Shown here one piece after another: positions 1 through 15,000 of a DNA stretch of 44,745 nt. The notes beneath the pieces were generated by a model, which saw nothing but the letters and a program-made list of their open reading frames with translations, searched no databases and had not been told where the DNA came from. Source of the stretch: JAKLFA01 sp964450385 (lineage in GTDB: Bacteria > Omnitrophota > Gorgyraeia > Zapsychrales > JANLHA01); assembly GCA_964450385.1 (NCBI GenBank), contig CAYVEC010000017.1:1-44745 (forward strand), given 5' to 3'. Every line of letters begins with the position of its first letter. Within the stretch, counting starts at the first letter, position 1. Both the position numbers and the translations under genes were made by a program.

Positions 1-3000
1 ATGTTGCTGGTCATGATATGGGGACGCATGAGGTTGAGCTGAAGGTTATTGAGGAAGCGGCGCTCGAGATGGCGCTTGAGCTTTATCTTAACCGGAGCGA
101 CGCGATTAATTCTGGGGATCGGCAGCGTCTTCGGGCGATTGTGCGTAATAAAAAATGGCCGCAGCTCACTCGGCACGATGTTGAGGAGATCGGGCTGACG
201 CTTTCCGTCGTGGGCGCCGGAGATCAGCAGTCGTTCGGTGTTCCCCAGGGCCGCTGGATGCTCGTGGCTCATGGGGTTCTGGGTGCCATGAAAAACGTGC
301 TGCGCAATCGGGAGATCCAGGAATACCTGGGTCTGCATCAGGTCGTGGGGATCGGCGGCGGCGATGAAACTCAGGATGGTAATCGGCTATTCACCGCCGA
401 TGGAAAAATATATCGATCTCAATATCGGAATGGCCGTCGAGATTGGGTCCCGGTCTTGCGGATCATCCTGGTCGGCCTTGGGCGCGTTAATCTCTCAGTC
501 ATCCGTCTTCTTCGGACGGAGTTCGCTGATTATCCTTTTGAAATCGTCGGGGTTTATGATGATAATGCTGCGCTCTATGATCTGGACGGCATGGATATTC
601 AAAAGCTGTCGCATTTAACGGGCCCGATGAATCTCCGAACTGGCGGCCCACGAGTGAACGTGATTCAGAAATATGCAGCCGCGGAGGGAGAGTCTTATTT
701 TGGGGAAAATGCCCGGCAGGTGCTATTTAAACCCGCTGATATTATGATCATCGCGTCGGGCCGCCACCTGTTTGACGCAGCGGATGCGGACAAGATCGAG
801 GCCTCGCTGATCTTTGATGCGGGGGTTGGCAGCTTTACCGCTGAGGGCCTGGATGTGGTGACAGAGCGTCAGCATATGGCCGATATTGATCGCCGGGTGA
901 TCTATTATCCTTCTGCCCTGATCGCGGGGGCCGGGGTTCGCGCCGCGGTTGAAGAGGTTTCGCATCTATCAACGTCGAGGGACCTGGACCACTGGTATTT
1001 CTACCGTCATATCGTTGAGCAGGTTATTGAACAGATTACGACCGCCGTATTCATTGTGAATCAGCGGGTGCGTTTTTCTGACCCGACCTGCCGTGAGACG
1101 CCGCGGAGCGTCACCGATCAAGTCGTCCGTGAGATGGCGGCTGACCGTGCACGCTATGTTGCGGACCTCAGGCGGCATCGCGTTATTGATGTTGACCGTG
1201 GGGAGCTTGTTGAGGACATCTTCAACGGCGAGCGGACGGTGCATGAATCGGTTCAGAACCTCACCGAGAACATCGGACGTCGGCATGCCTCTGGTGGCAA
1301 TCTTGTCGCCGCGATCGGCGAATCGATCTCTGAGGTATATGCGGCCCGTTTTTATGAACGGATCAGCCGGGAGGCGTGTGTTCTTGGCTTGACGTCGCAT
1401 GAGCCTCAGATCCGTCGGATCTCGGCCTGGATCTTAGGTGGCGGACTCGTATCGGTCTCGCGTGATTTTACAGAGAAGGCCGAGATCCTGGAAAAGATCA
1501 AGAGTCGCAAGGCTTCAGAATGGGATCCAAGTGAACGGTATAAACCCGTCTTGGCGAATATGATTCGTCTTCTTGGCAAATTGTTCGAATATGATTACCA
1601 GGGGGCGGCCGGATTTAAGGCCCAGCATCCTGAGTTGGCGGCGCTGGTTGAGAAGATCCTTTCGGCTCGGTTGATCGATCCGGATGACCGGGTCCGGTCC
1701 TGGGCCTATTGGTCTATCCAGCGGCTGAATATGAATCTTCGGGCCCGCCGTCAGGTCATTCGAAGGGAGATCCGGGCCACCCGGTGGGCGCTTGTGCGCG
1801 CGCGATGCATGTATGCCTCCCGGGCACCGTTCGCGTATCTTCAGATGAAGTTTACATCACAGAATCTTTATAGCACGCTGGGAAGCTTGTGTCAGATGAA
1901 GGCGGCGTTGTATTGGCTGGACGGGTCTATTCAAAATGCGTATAGGTGGTATATGCGCGCCTTTCGTTTGTATATTAAGGCCAAACGCGAGGGAGGCCTT
2001 CTCATGGTCCCGATCCAATATCATATTGCGAAATGTTTTGAGATATTTGGTCTGTTGTCGTATGCGCGTTTTCAGTATCTGTTCCTTATTCTTCCTGAGC
2101 GGATTGCTTTTATCATGAGCGGGCAGGGGAGGTCCTATACAGAGGAGGAGGCCCGCCGGGATCTCTATGCGAATCAATATAAGGTGCTCGCCTTTGAGGG
2201 ATTTTTGCGAACGCTGCCGGGGATCGGCGGGGATCCGAATTATGCGGCGATGATCGCGGCGGACCTTGTCGATGCCTGGACAAGGGCCGAGGCCTTTCTA
2301 CACGGGGACAATCCGGAAGGCCGTCCGTATTTTGAAGAGATCCTTACGGCCACGGGGCGTTTGGCCCAGTGGCGCCTGATCTGTGAGCTGGAGGCCCGTC
2401 TCCTAGAGCAATTTTACGATCCGCCTCACGGACTGTCGCAGTATGTTAATGACTATCCTTATATCGGGCTGTTCTTTCTCTATTCGCTGGGGATCTATCG
2501 GTATCGAGTCGCGTTTACCGATATGATTGAATTTTGTCTCGAAGAGAACACGCCGCCCCGCAAATGCCCGCGCCATCATGACCGGCCGACAAGGGGTTTT
2601 TCGATCGGGCAGATCGCCCGGCACGTGGTGGGGATGAGATATTATGGTTTTGATGCGGCCTACCTGCGCGCGCTTTTCGTGGATGTTGATAAGCTCCATG
2701 TGCCCGAGGAACTCATCCCGGAGATCACCCGTCTTCCGTCGAGGGGAACAGCGCTCGAGATGGTGGACGGGCTTGATCATGCGGCGAGGCGGAAGGGGGC
2801 CGCGCACCGGTACGCGCAGAGCGACCCGCAGATGAGGCCGGAGTCTGAAGGTCCTCGGAATGATGAGGGGTCGGCACACGAGGATCCGGGCATGCTTTCC
2901 GTCGGGAGCCTGCGGGTTTCGGCGGCGCTTCATAAGGCCCATTATCATGGGCAGCTCCGAGTGTTGAATGATGTCCAACGCATCGTTATCGATGGGGATG

Positions 3001-6000
3001 AGGTCAGTGTGAGGATCTCTGTGTATCAAAATTCGGCCCAAGCTCCTCCCGGGCACTATATCGATTCGTTCGTTTATGACGACATGCTTGTTATTGTCTT
3101 ATCTCCTTCTGTTTATTCGTTCCTCAATTCTTTAGATGATGGTGAGCGCAGAGGCGTCATCGCAGGTCTGATGCACAGCGGTTTTTTGGAGGCGGTTAGA
3201 GGGTGTGCGCCGTCTGCAGCCCTTCGTGCGGCCGAGAAGGCGTACCCGTTGTTTAAGGTGCTCACGCGCGCGTTCCCGTTTGCCGGGCCACGCGGCGGCG
3301 GGCTTCGTGGTTGGTGGCGGCGGGCCGCGCTTGTTATTTTCATCGGGATGTGTATGGTCAATATTGAGGCGTTCGGAGGCCAGGCCGGTATTGCTGGATC
3401 GGATTCGGCTCCTATGGCCCGGGCTGTCGTGTGGGCCGCCTGGCGAGTAGGGATTCTTTTGGATCTGGGCCTTTTGGGCCTGCTCTCCTTCTTGGCATGG
3501 AAGGCCATGAGGGGAGAATTTGCAGATGTCCGCGATGTAGGACAGGTGTTGTGTCATGAAGTGGCTTCAGTGGCGGATCGGTTTATCAGCAAGACGCCCA
3601 TGAAGATGTGGCGGCGCGCCTCGTATCAGAGAAAGGGAGTTCCGTTCTCATATGTGCTTAAGACCCCTGATGAGCGCGAGGCAGATCGGCTGCGCATCAT
3701 AGGCGCTACCGCGCTCTATCGACAACAGCATAATATCATTGATTTAAGTGGCGCGCGCGTTGCCGATAAGAGGGTCATCCTTATCGGAGATCTCCATGAA
3801 CGGGTGGATCATTTAGAAGGGGTTCTGTCGCATCAGCCCTTCAGGGCGCTCAGTTCATCGCCCTATATGGAGAACATCCGTCGACAGCTTGAGCAGGGAG
3901 AGGTGATTGTCTGCATCCTTGGCGACGCCCTGCATCCAGATAATGGCAAGGATCTTTCCTTTGACCGATCGATCGTTATGCATGAGCAATTGCTGGACCT
4001 GAAGATCCGTTTTCCCGAATCGTTCTATTATTTGGCGGGCAATCACGATGATTGGCGCCAGTGCCATTTCCGATTGTTTAACGGACGACGAGTGAATATC
4101 GGCCTGGTCTTTGAAGAGCGACTGCGCGAGATGTATGGTCCAGAATATCTTGAGTTGTATCATGCCTATACGGATACCCTGCCGCTGGCCTTTGTCTGCG
4201 ACGGGCTGGTCGCGGCGCATGCCGGTCCGTTTGAGATCTCATCCTATTCGGAGATGAACAGCCTCGGCGCCCAGGATGAGCGGCGCGTCCGGGGTCTCTC
4301 CGGAAGGCCAGAGACAGTACGCCTCGCGTGCCCGAATCATGAGTATTTTTATTCGGCGAGCGGGGTCGAGCATTTTCGGCGTGCCCTGGGCCAATCGGAT
4401 GCCCTGGCTGTTTTTGCCCATACCCCATGGCTGATCGAGATAAATTCATTTTTTAATGCGCGGGATTTCACAAAAGGGGTGTTCTATATTTATGCCGCTG
4501 ATGGAACACCGGGGTACGCGATGTACGATCCCCGTCTGAGGCACATTGAGTTCTACGCCCTTGACACATCCGCGTGTGTTCGGAGTTTTTATTCGCAGCG
4601 GGGAGCTGTTAAGGAGAATCATGATGATTTATTTTTAGAAGCGCGGGATCTTGATCGGGATCTGGCGGCCTTTTATCGAAAACGCCATCCGAATGAGGCC
4701 AATCAGGACCACGCGATGCTTGCGGCACGATCGTTCTTCATTCGACAGGGAAAGCTTGTACAAATACCGTCGCTGCCCCAGGCCCGTGATGGGCAAGGGG
4801 GTCTTGGGGGGAGAAGGCTCGGTTGTCTCCGTGGCTGGTTGATGAGCCTGAACGAGACCCTCGGGGCAGCGGCGGTCAGTATTTATTCCGCCCGACAACG
4901 TTATGGGCGTTTAAATCTTATTGATGGAACACATGGCTGGGGCGGGGCGTATCACATCCGTCTTAGAACAGGAGGAAAACGATGGTCAATGTCGCGGACT
5001 TTGAAATCACGCGCGTCGAACAATGGGAGAGGGACACGTATCTGCGCGCGCGGTACCCGGAATGGTGTTATGAGTACGCATTTATCATTAAAGGCGATGA
5101 GGAGGTCTGCGGCCAGACATCGACCGGTCACTGGGTTCCGCTTAGCCGCAACACGGGCATGCTCATCCGGCGGAAACTTGAGGCCTTTCGCCGTGAGCCG
5201 CAGGCCCGGTTCGCCTGAAAGGGACCCGATGCCGTCGCGGATGAGCGGGTCGCGTTTTCGTGTTCCGGTACGACGCGCGCCGGATTTTATAGCGGAATCC
5301 ATGCGAGGTGCTTTTTATATTGGGCAGGAGAGCGGCGCCGTTTATAGAGGAGGGGATACCCTGTCGGAGAACGGGCAGAAGGCTTTGGACCGGCTTGATG
5401 GTTTGTGGGAGGCGATGCGAGGGGATTTTCCGATGGTCGTATTGCCAGGCGGTCTTGGGGAGATCCCTTTTGAGGTCGTGGAGCGGACCCCGCATCGCCT
5501 TGCGGCTGAGGTTGCGGAGGTCGACGGGGAGAAGAAGATCTTATTGTCATGGGCGTTTATCCAGGTGCCCATTGATGCCCAGTTGAAAAAATATATATTG
5601 ATCGAGGAGACGCTTCATTATGGATATCCGGGCCGCGATGACGCGGTCCATGAATATGTTGACCGGCTCATGATTTTAGTCGAAGGCGAGGGATGGGCCT
5701 TTTTGATTTTTGATGCCCTTCAAAATGGGTGGGAAACGGATCCTTTATATCCTCAAGCTTTATATGCAATGTGGCAAAAATGTCTTACCGCGCAGGATCT
5801 GGATCGGTATTGGTACGCGCATTTTGTTGAAAATCGCGATGACGTGGAGTCGAGACTATCGTTCCTGCTGGGGGCGGTGATCTCTGAGGACGATTCTGTT
5901 GAGCAGGCGGCCGGGCTCCGCCGGGTGGAGAAGATCTGGAGGGGTCTTGACCGGGAGGCTCGGTCAGCGGCATTGGCGACTACGGAGGGCGCCTTGGTGA

Positions 6001-9000
6001 CCATCCTTCATGCCGATCCGGCAATCGAGACGAGCGTGACAGCGCTGGAGGTTCTCGCCACGGTGTGGAGAAGCCGCAAGGTCTCGGATCCCGGAAGGGC
6101 CACCTCGGCGGTGATCAATTTTCTCTATAAGAATATTTCGGTGAGGCAGAGGCTCCGCGCCATCAACATTTTGAATGGCGAACTCTTTGACCAGATCCGG
6201 TTCTATAGCGTTACACAGATTCTTCAACTAAGCGTGGTGTATTTTTTGGCAGAAGATGATCAGGTGAGGATCCGTCTCAGCGATCTTCTCGGGACGGTCA
6301 TGGCCGAATCGATCGAGCCCGTTGGTGTTCAGCTTATCGCGGAGCTATTTTTTGCTATTGCCCGACAGGCGCCATTTGATGTGTCTGTGAGGGAGGATGG
6401 GGATGGGAATGGGGCCTGCCTGATCGGGCTTTTGATCAACGCGGAAACTCCGCTCCAACGACGATATATTCATTTGGGATCAGGGGCCGCTCAACCGAGC
6501 TGGGCCCGCCGGGCCTCCTCATGGCAGTCGAGTGCCCCGGTGGCCTATCATGCGTTGCGGTGTCTTTCACGGGCCGTCGCCCGGCGTTTGGATCGGATTA
6601 TTGATTCACTTAATGGCGTGGGGCTTATTGAGATCGAGGAGCGGGAGTACGATTGGTTGACACGGAATGTCACCCGTGTTGTGAAGATAGGACTGGGGCG
6701 GATATCAAAGCAGCCCCGCGGGCTATGTCTTCTGTGGCTCAGGGACGCGATGAAGGCATCATTTAGACCGTGGATCGAACGTGTTGCGACGATTGATCAG
6801 GCTGGATACATTGCTTCCGACGATGGTCCTGTGATTGATGAGCTCGCAGATCATTTGAGCCATTGTTTTAAACACTCACCGTTGGCTGAGCCAGGATATC
6901 ATATGCTGCTCTTAGAATTGATGGACTCGTTGATACGCGAACAGTCTTCTGGGGCGGCATGGGCCAGGATCCTCGGCGCTGTGGAACTGGCTCGTTTTAG
7001 TTCCAATGATGATGTTGCCGATGAGGCCCAGCGCATGCTTGATGAGCTTGGGGGCTATGATTCTGCAATGCTCGCCTTAGAGCAGGCCGCGGGCAGTCAG
7101 GGCGATCATCTCCACCTGACTCGGATTCGCTGTGTCGAGGATTTCTTGTTGAGGCAGGAGGCTGGGCGGGTCGACATGGCGAACGGGATGATCTACTTAC
7201 CTGTTACGGTTGAGGCAATGATACGGGCCTTTGAGCTCTTGGAACATAAGATCGGTCCTCTTCACGGCAAGACCTTGCTTGATATGGGCTGTGGCAAGGA
7301 CATCCGCGTGGGGCTCATGGCGGCAGTTGTATATGGAATGAGGGTCCGCGCTGTTGAGATGGATTCCCAGATTTTTTCTGCGGCCTATCGAGCGTACTAT
7401 GCGGCGCTCATTGAGGGGTTGATATCGCCAGCGGTTCTTTCGTTGAGAGATCGACCGGAGAATGCCTTTGACCTTTCCTGGACCGGATTTGATGCGGCGA
7501 TATTTTATTACACGGAACCGTTGTGTGGATTTCAACGCGTGTTGTTCCGTGAACGATTTGAAGCCAAAGTAGCGGAGCTTTCAGAAGCTGGCGGGGTGAT
7601 GGCGGTCATCCATGCAGGGTGTCAGATCGACGACCGTATTCATAAACAGCTGTACCTTCATGGGGAGTATGAACACCCGGTGAATATCGATCGCGAGGGC
7701 GAAGGGCGGTATCTTCAGTTTTATACGGCGATGGATCATCATGGGCCTGTGTCCGCGCTGACCCATGCGGTGGTAAGCCGATTCGAAGAGTGGCGAGGGG
7801 AGATGGCGTTTCGCCGTCAGCGCATCCTTGCGGCGCGGCTTGAGGCCGAGACGCGCGCAGAGTGCGCGGAGCGCTCGAAGGATCAGGCCATGGTGACCGA
7901 CGCCCGGCATGGTGTCCTGGGGCGTCTTTCCACAGAGCAGCGGGACATCCTTTATGAGTGGTATCGATCTGGGGCGGTGACGGCGCAGACAGACATGACG
8001 AGCCTGTTTGCCGAGGCCCATCCCGGGCGAGAGGTCGTGTTTGTGAGCGCGCGTGAGGAAATAGGTGAGCGCTGGCCTGGTATTTATGCCCTGGGTGTTC
8101 CGAGGAGTGAAGGGCTTACGATCATTTTATCAGCCTTTTTGGCGCGTGAATTGATGGCGAAGTCTCACGCATACCGGCAGATGGTGCTTGACGCGGTCGC
8201 GGCCTATGAGCGCGCCGAGGTACTGGAGGGGAAAGACCATCGGCGGTGTGAGGATCAGGTTCGGATCGAACAGCGCGCGGGATTGAGTGCTCTTATCGAG
8301 ATGCATCGGTCCTGGCGGTCTCAACACATCGGCGACGACCGTTTGGCCAAGGTCTTCGGCCGGATGCAGAAAAAATTCCAAGGCCAGGGTTTTTATGTTT
8401 ATGACATTTCTTTTGTTATGCCGGGGATGTTATTGGGCCATCATAAGGCACAACAAGAAATCAATAAGGCTGGTCAGGCTCTTGGTTTTAATGTTGTCCA
8501 GATGGTGATCCCGACCGGGTATTTTGCTGAGGTGGATGAGGACTACGGCTGTTCACAGGGCAAGGCCCTGACGCTGATCATTCAAGAGCTTGCGACGAAC
8601 ACAGGTCATATTGACATTGACGATCTCGCCTGTATCGGGATCAAATGGCATCACGGTGACGCACGGATCGAAATCGCGTATTTTGATACGGGGATCGGCA
8701 ATCCTCAGGCCGCAAAACGTTTCGGGTCGATCTATACAACGACCCACCTGCCGAACCGCGGATATGGATTGCGGCTGATCAAATTTCTTGTGGGATCCAT
8801 GGGAGGAACGATCCGATTCCATAGTCAGTATGAGATGGGGACGTATGTCCGCATTGGGGTCCCTGTCCCTGCCCGCTCGACGCCATCCGATCGAGATACG
8901 GATGACGTTGAACATGAGGATCTCCGTGGATTTTTTGGGAACCTGAATCCGCAGGAATATCGCCACCAAGTTGCGTTTGCCCGCAGCTATCTATGGGCAT

Positions 9001-12000
9001 TGACCGATGTCCGCCGCCTGGGCTGGCCCCTTCCGCAGACTGGAGACATCGCCGTGCGGGTCTTAGCGTATCCGGATTCCGGACTATCTCCTCCGGGCGC
9101 ATTTATTTTTGCCTTTCAGGAAAGCGCTACCTTAAATATTGTCCTTTCAAATGAGATATGTCACGCCATAGAGACCATCCCTTCTGCCGAGATGAGGCGC
9201 AGGATTCTTCGGGTGATCGTTATTCACGAAATGTTAGAGACGGTTCGCGGCCTGTCCCACCGGAGCGCCGATGCCTTGACCGCACGCATGGATCCTGCGG
9301 CCTATGAGGAAACTCGATCGTGGCTGAGTGAGGATCGTGCTCGCGCGGTCGAGCTGGGATTGGTCCTTCTGACGATCCATCAGCTTCAGGTGCAGTATCG
9401 GAATATTTTACATCCGGCGCATAACCGCCTTCCTGAAAGCGTGCATCAGGATGCCGATCAGATGAGGGATCTTTTGGGAACGCTTTTTAATCGTGTCGCG
9501 GCTCTTGTGTCGGAGGATTCTTATGACGTGAAGGATCTTGCCGGGGCTGAGCAATTGTTGCGGCAGAGCCTGCGTCATCACGAGACCCTGCGCTGGGTGG
9601 TGGCTCACGATCGGGATGCAGAGCTTCAGCGGCAGGTCTTGTCCAGCCTGACTGCTGTCACAAACGCGCGGGTGGCCGCACGGCTTGAGGCCGCGGCCTT
9701 GAGTGGCCCTCAAGCGAGTGCTTGCCATGATACCGCGATGGTGTCGGACTGCGGTTTTCAAGAGGCGCCGCTTCGGGTGACATTTATTATTCCTATGTAT
9801 GATGAGACGGCTCGGATGATGCCGAGGACAGATGAAAATCCGAATGGTGAAGATGCTCTCCGTGTTAAGGTCGCAGAGCTCGAGCGGCTGCGCGCGCTGC
9901 GCGCGTCACTGGACCGCTCGCTCGTCTGGCAATTGGTCATGATCGATGACGGAACGCCAGGTCTCAAAAGCGAGGCGAGCGTTGATCAGTTACGCGAGGC
10001 GATCATGGCGGAACAGACGGCCGTTAGGTCAGAGCAGATCGTGACCCTCCATGTCACCGAAGGAGAAAAGGCAGCGGAAAAAAGTGTGAAGGGTTACGCG
10101 GTCCTTAAGGCCGCTCGGTATATCCTCGACCACAGCACTGCTGATTATATCGGGTATATGGATATGGATCTGTCCATCCGAGATCAGGCTGGAGATCTGC
10201 TGACGCGGCTGGAAAAAGGCGATACGGATGTTGCTATCGGTTCCCGATGGATACGAGGGGCCTCACGTGCTGAGATGCGTCTTTACGAAAAGGTATCGAG
10301 TTATATGTATGCTGCGGCCTGTCGTTTCTTGATCCCGGAATTGCGAGGGATTAGCGATCTTCAGCGCGGGTTTAAACTATTTCGACGGAGCGCGCTCGCC
10401 GAGATCTTGGACCTCGATCCTCAGGAACATGGACCGGCCTTTGATACCGAGTGGCTTGCGTATGCCCGGCTTCGGGGATATCGGATCTCTGAGGTTCCGG
10501 TGATCTGGCATGATTCTTCAGAAATGTCGAAGATCCCAACGGGGCGCCACGCCATGCGGATGCTGGGTGCTGTTTGGCGTCAATCTGAGCGCTTATCACT
10601 CCTGCGCAGTTTTGAGCGCGGCCGAAACAAGATGATGCGGCTGCTCGACGCCTATGATTTGAACGATGAGGTGAAGAGGCGGATCGGCCCTGTGCCTAGC
10701 TCGCGGCTCGGCAGGCTCGAAAACCGGCTGTATCAATGGCAAGACGGGGCATGCGTTTTTGATGAGGATACGATCTGCGTCATGTCGGCGGATGAAAGGG
10801 CGGAGCTTTGGGAGGAGGCGTACGAGGCATGGTATCTTCAGGCCTTGAATCGTCGGTGGGCGCGGGCTGTTAGCGGGGCGGTACAGGATGGGGCGCCGGG
10901 CCGCGGAGGCTCACAGGACGGCGCGATGTTGGCGAGCTCACGGCATGTCGCTCGGCGACAGAACGGAAGCTCCTGGAAAAAAGAATTGCTGCAGACGTTG
11001 AGGTCTGTCGAGAGCAATACAGCGGGTTTTGTTGATTATCAGCGTCTTCTCGCGCAATTAAGGGAAGCGCGGGTCCGTCAATTCATTGGTGAACAGTTCG
11101 GTCCCGCTTATGTTGATCGTTTAAGGGAAAAGGTTGTTTCGAACATGCGGGGTTTATTGCTCGGCTCACGGTCTGGATCCGACGGAGCAAAATCAGATGT
11201 TTCGTTTACATTGTTGAAGAACCTCGTGCGGGAACTCGCGGGTGAGCACGTCATGAAGATCCGCGGGATCGTGATCAGGGGCTCGATCTTTTTCGGCTTG
11301 ACTGGCGCATTTGCCGTGAGCATTGTTGTCTTTGCCAAATTTTATGTGAGATATCGCTGGCAGCTCGGGGCAGCCGGGGTCGGCCTGATCGCAGGGGTGA
11401 TTGTTTGGCAATGGCTTCGGCCAGTGGATCGTCTGAAAACTTTTCAGCGCGCGCGGGTTCGTCAGCGGGAGACGATACGTAAGGCCTCCGAACGGATCCT
11501 CAATGCAAAGGACTCATCTGACCTTGATCGATTGATCGCTCTGCATCAGGATAAGCCGTGGTTAAGGGCGCTTGAAGGATCTATTCAGGCGGCACGCAGC
11601 CAGATCGCTGAGGAAGAACGGGTGCGCGCTGAGCAGAGTCGTCAGGCTGAGGAGGCCCGCCAGGCCGAGGTTGAGGCGAGGAAGCAAAAGGATACGTTGG
11701 ATTCGATGACGCAGCCGGCTAAGGACGATTCGACCGTTTTAAGTGAGATCCAGGAGAAGGCTGCCCGCGCGTTACGCGTGTTACGCCGCGAACGGTTTGA
11801 TAGTCTCCGCGTGCGTCAGCGGACTTTGAACAATTGGATTCCAGAGGCGCTCCGTGAAAAACTTGATGCTGTCTGGGCATTGGCCCAGGTTGAGCCGGAG
11901 ACTTTGGCTTCGGAAGATGTCGAGGCTGTTTTGGGAAACATCACAGCCAAGATGGCGCGCGCGCTTGTTGATCGCGATCGTGTGGTCGCTCGCGTGGGGA

Positions 12001-15000
12001 TTGAGAGGGTGCAGCGGGTCGTGCGTCAATGTTTTGAGACGCGGGGAACCGAGGGTTGGGCAGATGTTATCGAGACGTTACGTCATGAGGGTCATCAGAT
12101 TCAGGCTGAGGAGAAAAAGGAGGCTGGGCTTGAATTGTCAGGACAGGCCGGGCCAGTTGAAAGCGCGTTCGTTGAAATTGTTGAGACGCCCGGCGTGCCC
12201 GAACCTGTTCGCGAAGATGTGCCGCTGTCTTCTCTTAATAAGGCGGAGGAGGCCGCGGTCGAGGGTGCTGAGGGCGTTCTACTTGATTCTGTGGCTGAGG
12301 TTGAGCCTCATGAGGAACTGGTGAGTGTGCCGGATGCCCGGGCTGTTGTGGGTCTGGCCTTGGCTGGGGATCAGGGGCGTTGGATTTCCTATGGAGAGGT
12401 CACGCCTCTGGCACGTCAGATGCGTGCACGATCGGTTGGTCTTTTGGATCAGGAGGCGGGTCCCGTGAATGCTGTTTGGAATCCCTCCGCGAGGCAGCCG
12501 GTGATCCAGGCCATGCCGGAATATTATTATGATTATTTAGCTGAACAAAAACGTGAGTTGCAGCGAGAGCGGGAACAGCGAGAGGCCTGGCGCCGGGCTG
12601 AGGAACAGAGGTGTCAGGAGCAGGAAGAGGCCCGGGTTCAAAAGCGCCGTCGCGCTGATGAGATCCGGGTCTGGTTGACCGCTCATTACGGCGAGCCCGT
12701 AAAGGCCAGGAACAAGCGGCCTGTGGTCGCTGTGCTCCCTGAGATCTCAGCGACGCGTCAGTCGCAGATCCGCGTCGCGGTGCACGTGGAGCGGTTGACG
12801 GGATTGAGAATCTATTTGAAGGAGGCCCTTGAGTCGATCGAACGCCATTCGGCGCAAGATCTTCGTCGGGTTGAGGAGGCTGTTTCAGAATTGACACAGG
12901 CGCGTGCCAGCCAGGACAGGGATCTTCAGACGGCGTGGGTTTATGTCAGGTTTACCTATTTAGATATTGAGGATCTGATGCGTGAGGCTCACCAAGGTGT
13001 CGATCAGATGCGATTGCTTGACAGCGTGGTCGGTCCGATCCTTGACCTGTCGTCAAAGGCGGAAGAGCTGGTCATCACGCTCTCAACCCGGGAATGGGAC
13101 AGCCTCGCGAAGGTCGATGAATGGCTGGCGACTTTAGATGCCTCGATCTCAGCCCTGGAACGCATCTGTCAAGATCCTCAGTTTGAAGGGGTCATTCGGG
13201 AGATGTTCCCTGAGATGCCGAAACAGGTCACGGCGTGGCGCGGCCAGATCGTGGCCTGGCGGCAGAAGATCGCCGAGCAGCGAGAGGGCGAAGCCGCGGC
13301 GCAGGGACGCGAACAGTACCTACAACGATTGACGCGCACCGGAAATGATAAGGCCTCTCAGGCCGCACGCCTTGGCTTTAAGCGAGGGCTCTCTCTAAAT
13401 GAGGTGAAGGAGTCTGAGGGATTATGGCAGGATCTGCCGTGGACACGAGACGCGGTTCATTTTAGCAAACACTTGATCGACACGTTCTGGCAGGGGGCCG
13501 CCCGAGGGTCGGAAGAGGACATCCTTTCTTCATTGGAGAATATTCAGCCCCTGCGCCGGGGTGTTCGACTTGAGGCATCGGCCCGCACTGCGATTGCCCG
13601 ATGTATTTTTGTTATGGTTGAGAGACGCGCTACGCTGTCGGTCCCGGTGTTTGATGAGATCGATTTTGCCGAGGCGCTTCCGGTTGAGCGGCCGGTCATT
13701 GTGTATGATGCCCTTCACATCTTTATCGCGGCCCGGGCCCGGGTGATCGCCCAGGAGCGGCAGCCGCAGGATGATGAACTTTTCTTCCGCGCGGAGGAGG
13801 CGTTCAATTTTTACCGGGATCATTTCATTGCTCATCAGTCAGGGCCATCGGCTCTTACCTTGAGCGTTGAAGAGCAGACGGCGATTGGGAGGTGTTTTAA
13901 TTATCAGCCCGTCGTTAATGCCGCTCAACCTGCTGATGCCGGGATGGTGGCGAAGGCCCAAGGGCTGTCGCGCGTGACGAGTTATGCCGAGGCCTATCAA
14001 TTCTTGAAGGTGTATGGTCAAGAACACGTCCTTGAGTTTTGGAATGAATTAGGCTGCGCTGAGAGGGCCTTTTTATTAGACCAGATCTCGAAGGTCAATT
14101 GGGCGGAAATCCAGGCGCTAAAGGAGAGGCTTGTTGATCATCCGACGGCGAAGGCTTTAGATGTCGCGGGTGCTCAAAAGGTTGAGTTAACGATGCCCGG
14201 GGATGTTGAGGCGATCCGGGAGGGAGAGGTATTCTTGCGTTGGGGGGCGGATGAAGGTCGGGCGGCGCTAGGGATGATCCTCGTGGCGGGCGGAAGCGGA
14301 TCGAGTTTCGGCGCATTTTATCATCGAGACAGCGATAAGCGGCCGTTTATCAAGGGAACGTTCCCGATACATCCGGAAACCGGGGAGCTCTTTTGCCCGG
14401 GTGAGACAGCATTTCCGCTGACAGACGATACGTTCTTTGAAGGTTTTGTTAAGAAGGCCAAGGCCTTCGCGCGACGTCATGGACACGGCAAGATATATCC
14501 TCTGGTGATCATGACGAGCGATCTGACGGATGAGGAGACCCGCGCCTATTTTGAGAAGAATGACTATTTCGGGATGAGGGACAGGATTACGATCCTGCCG
14601 CAGAACGGGATCCCTGTCTTTGATCAGACGACCGGCCGTGTGATTATGCAGCAAAAGGGCCGGATCTCGCTTCAGGGAGGCGGACACGGGGACGCCTTTG
14701 ATGATGTTCTCCAGCGGGAGGATGTTGCCGCGTGGCTTGAAGGCTTCGGCGTGCGTACGATGCTCTACGCCAATATCGATAATCCGCTTTATCCTTTTGA
14801 TGTGAATTGGATCGGGGAACATGCGCGTTTTGCTCGCCGGGTGCACAGCGGAGAGATCCGTCTGCCGCCGGGGTTTGCGGTGATGAGCGAGGGCATGATC
14901 CCGAAGATCGATCCTCTTCATGACCGCCTTTCAGAACTGGTGACCCTTCCGTCAGACATCCCTGGGTTCACGCGTATTCGTTTTCCTCTTCATTATTCGA

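Noticed and set aside
2823..2834. D-P-Q-M before the first motif
   Set aside because: Position 3 is Gln and position 5 is Arg; it lies in a charged linker and is not counted.
8881..9728. Calling the H-E-M-L-E and H-E-A-I-S modules active metallopeptidases
   Set aside because: Both lack the second His of HExxH, so only a degenerate zincin-like fold is claimed.
11854..12324. Plus-strand frame 1 ORF of 156 codons
   Set aside because: Very Arg/Leu-rich and without acidic balance. The giant frame is normal here, unlike the 4982-5218 case.
14268..14921. Minus-strand ORF of 217 codons
   Set aside because: It overlaps the UDPGP module, where the sense frame shows family blocks in order; no ribosome binding site or family match was seen for the antisense product.
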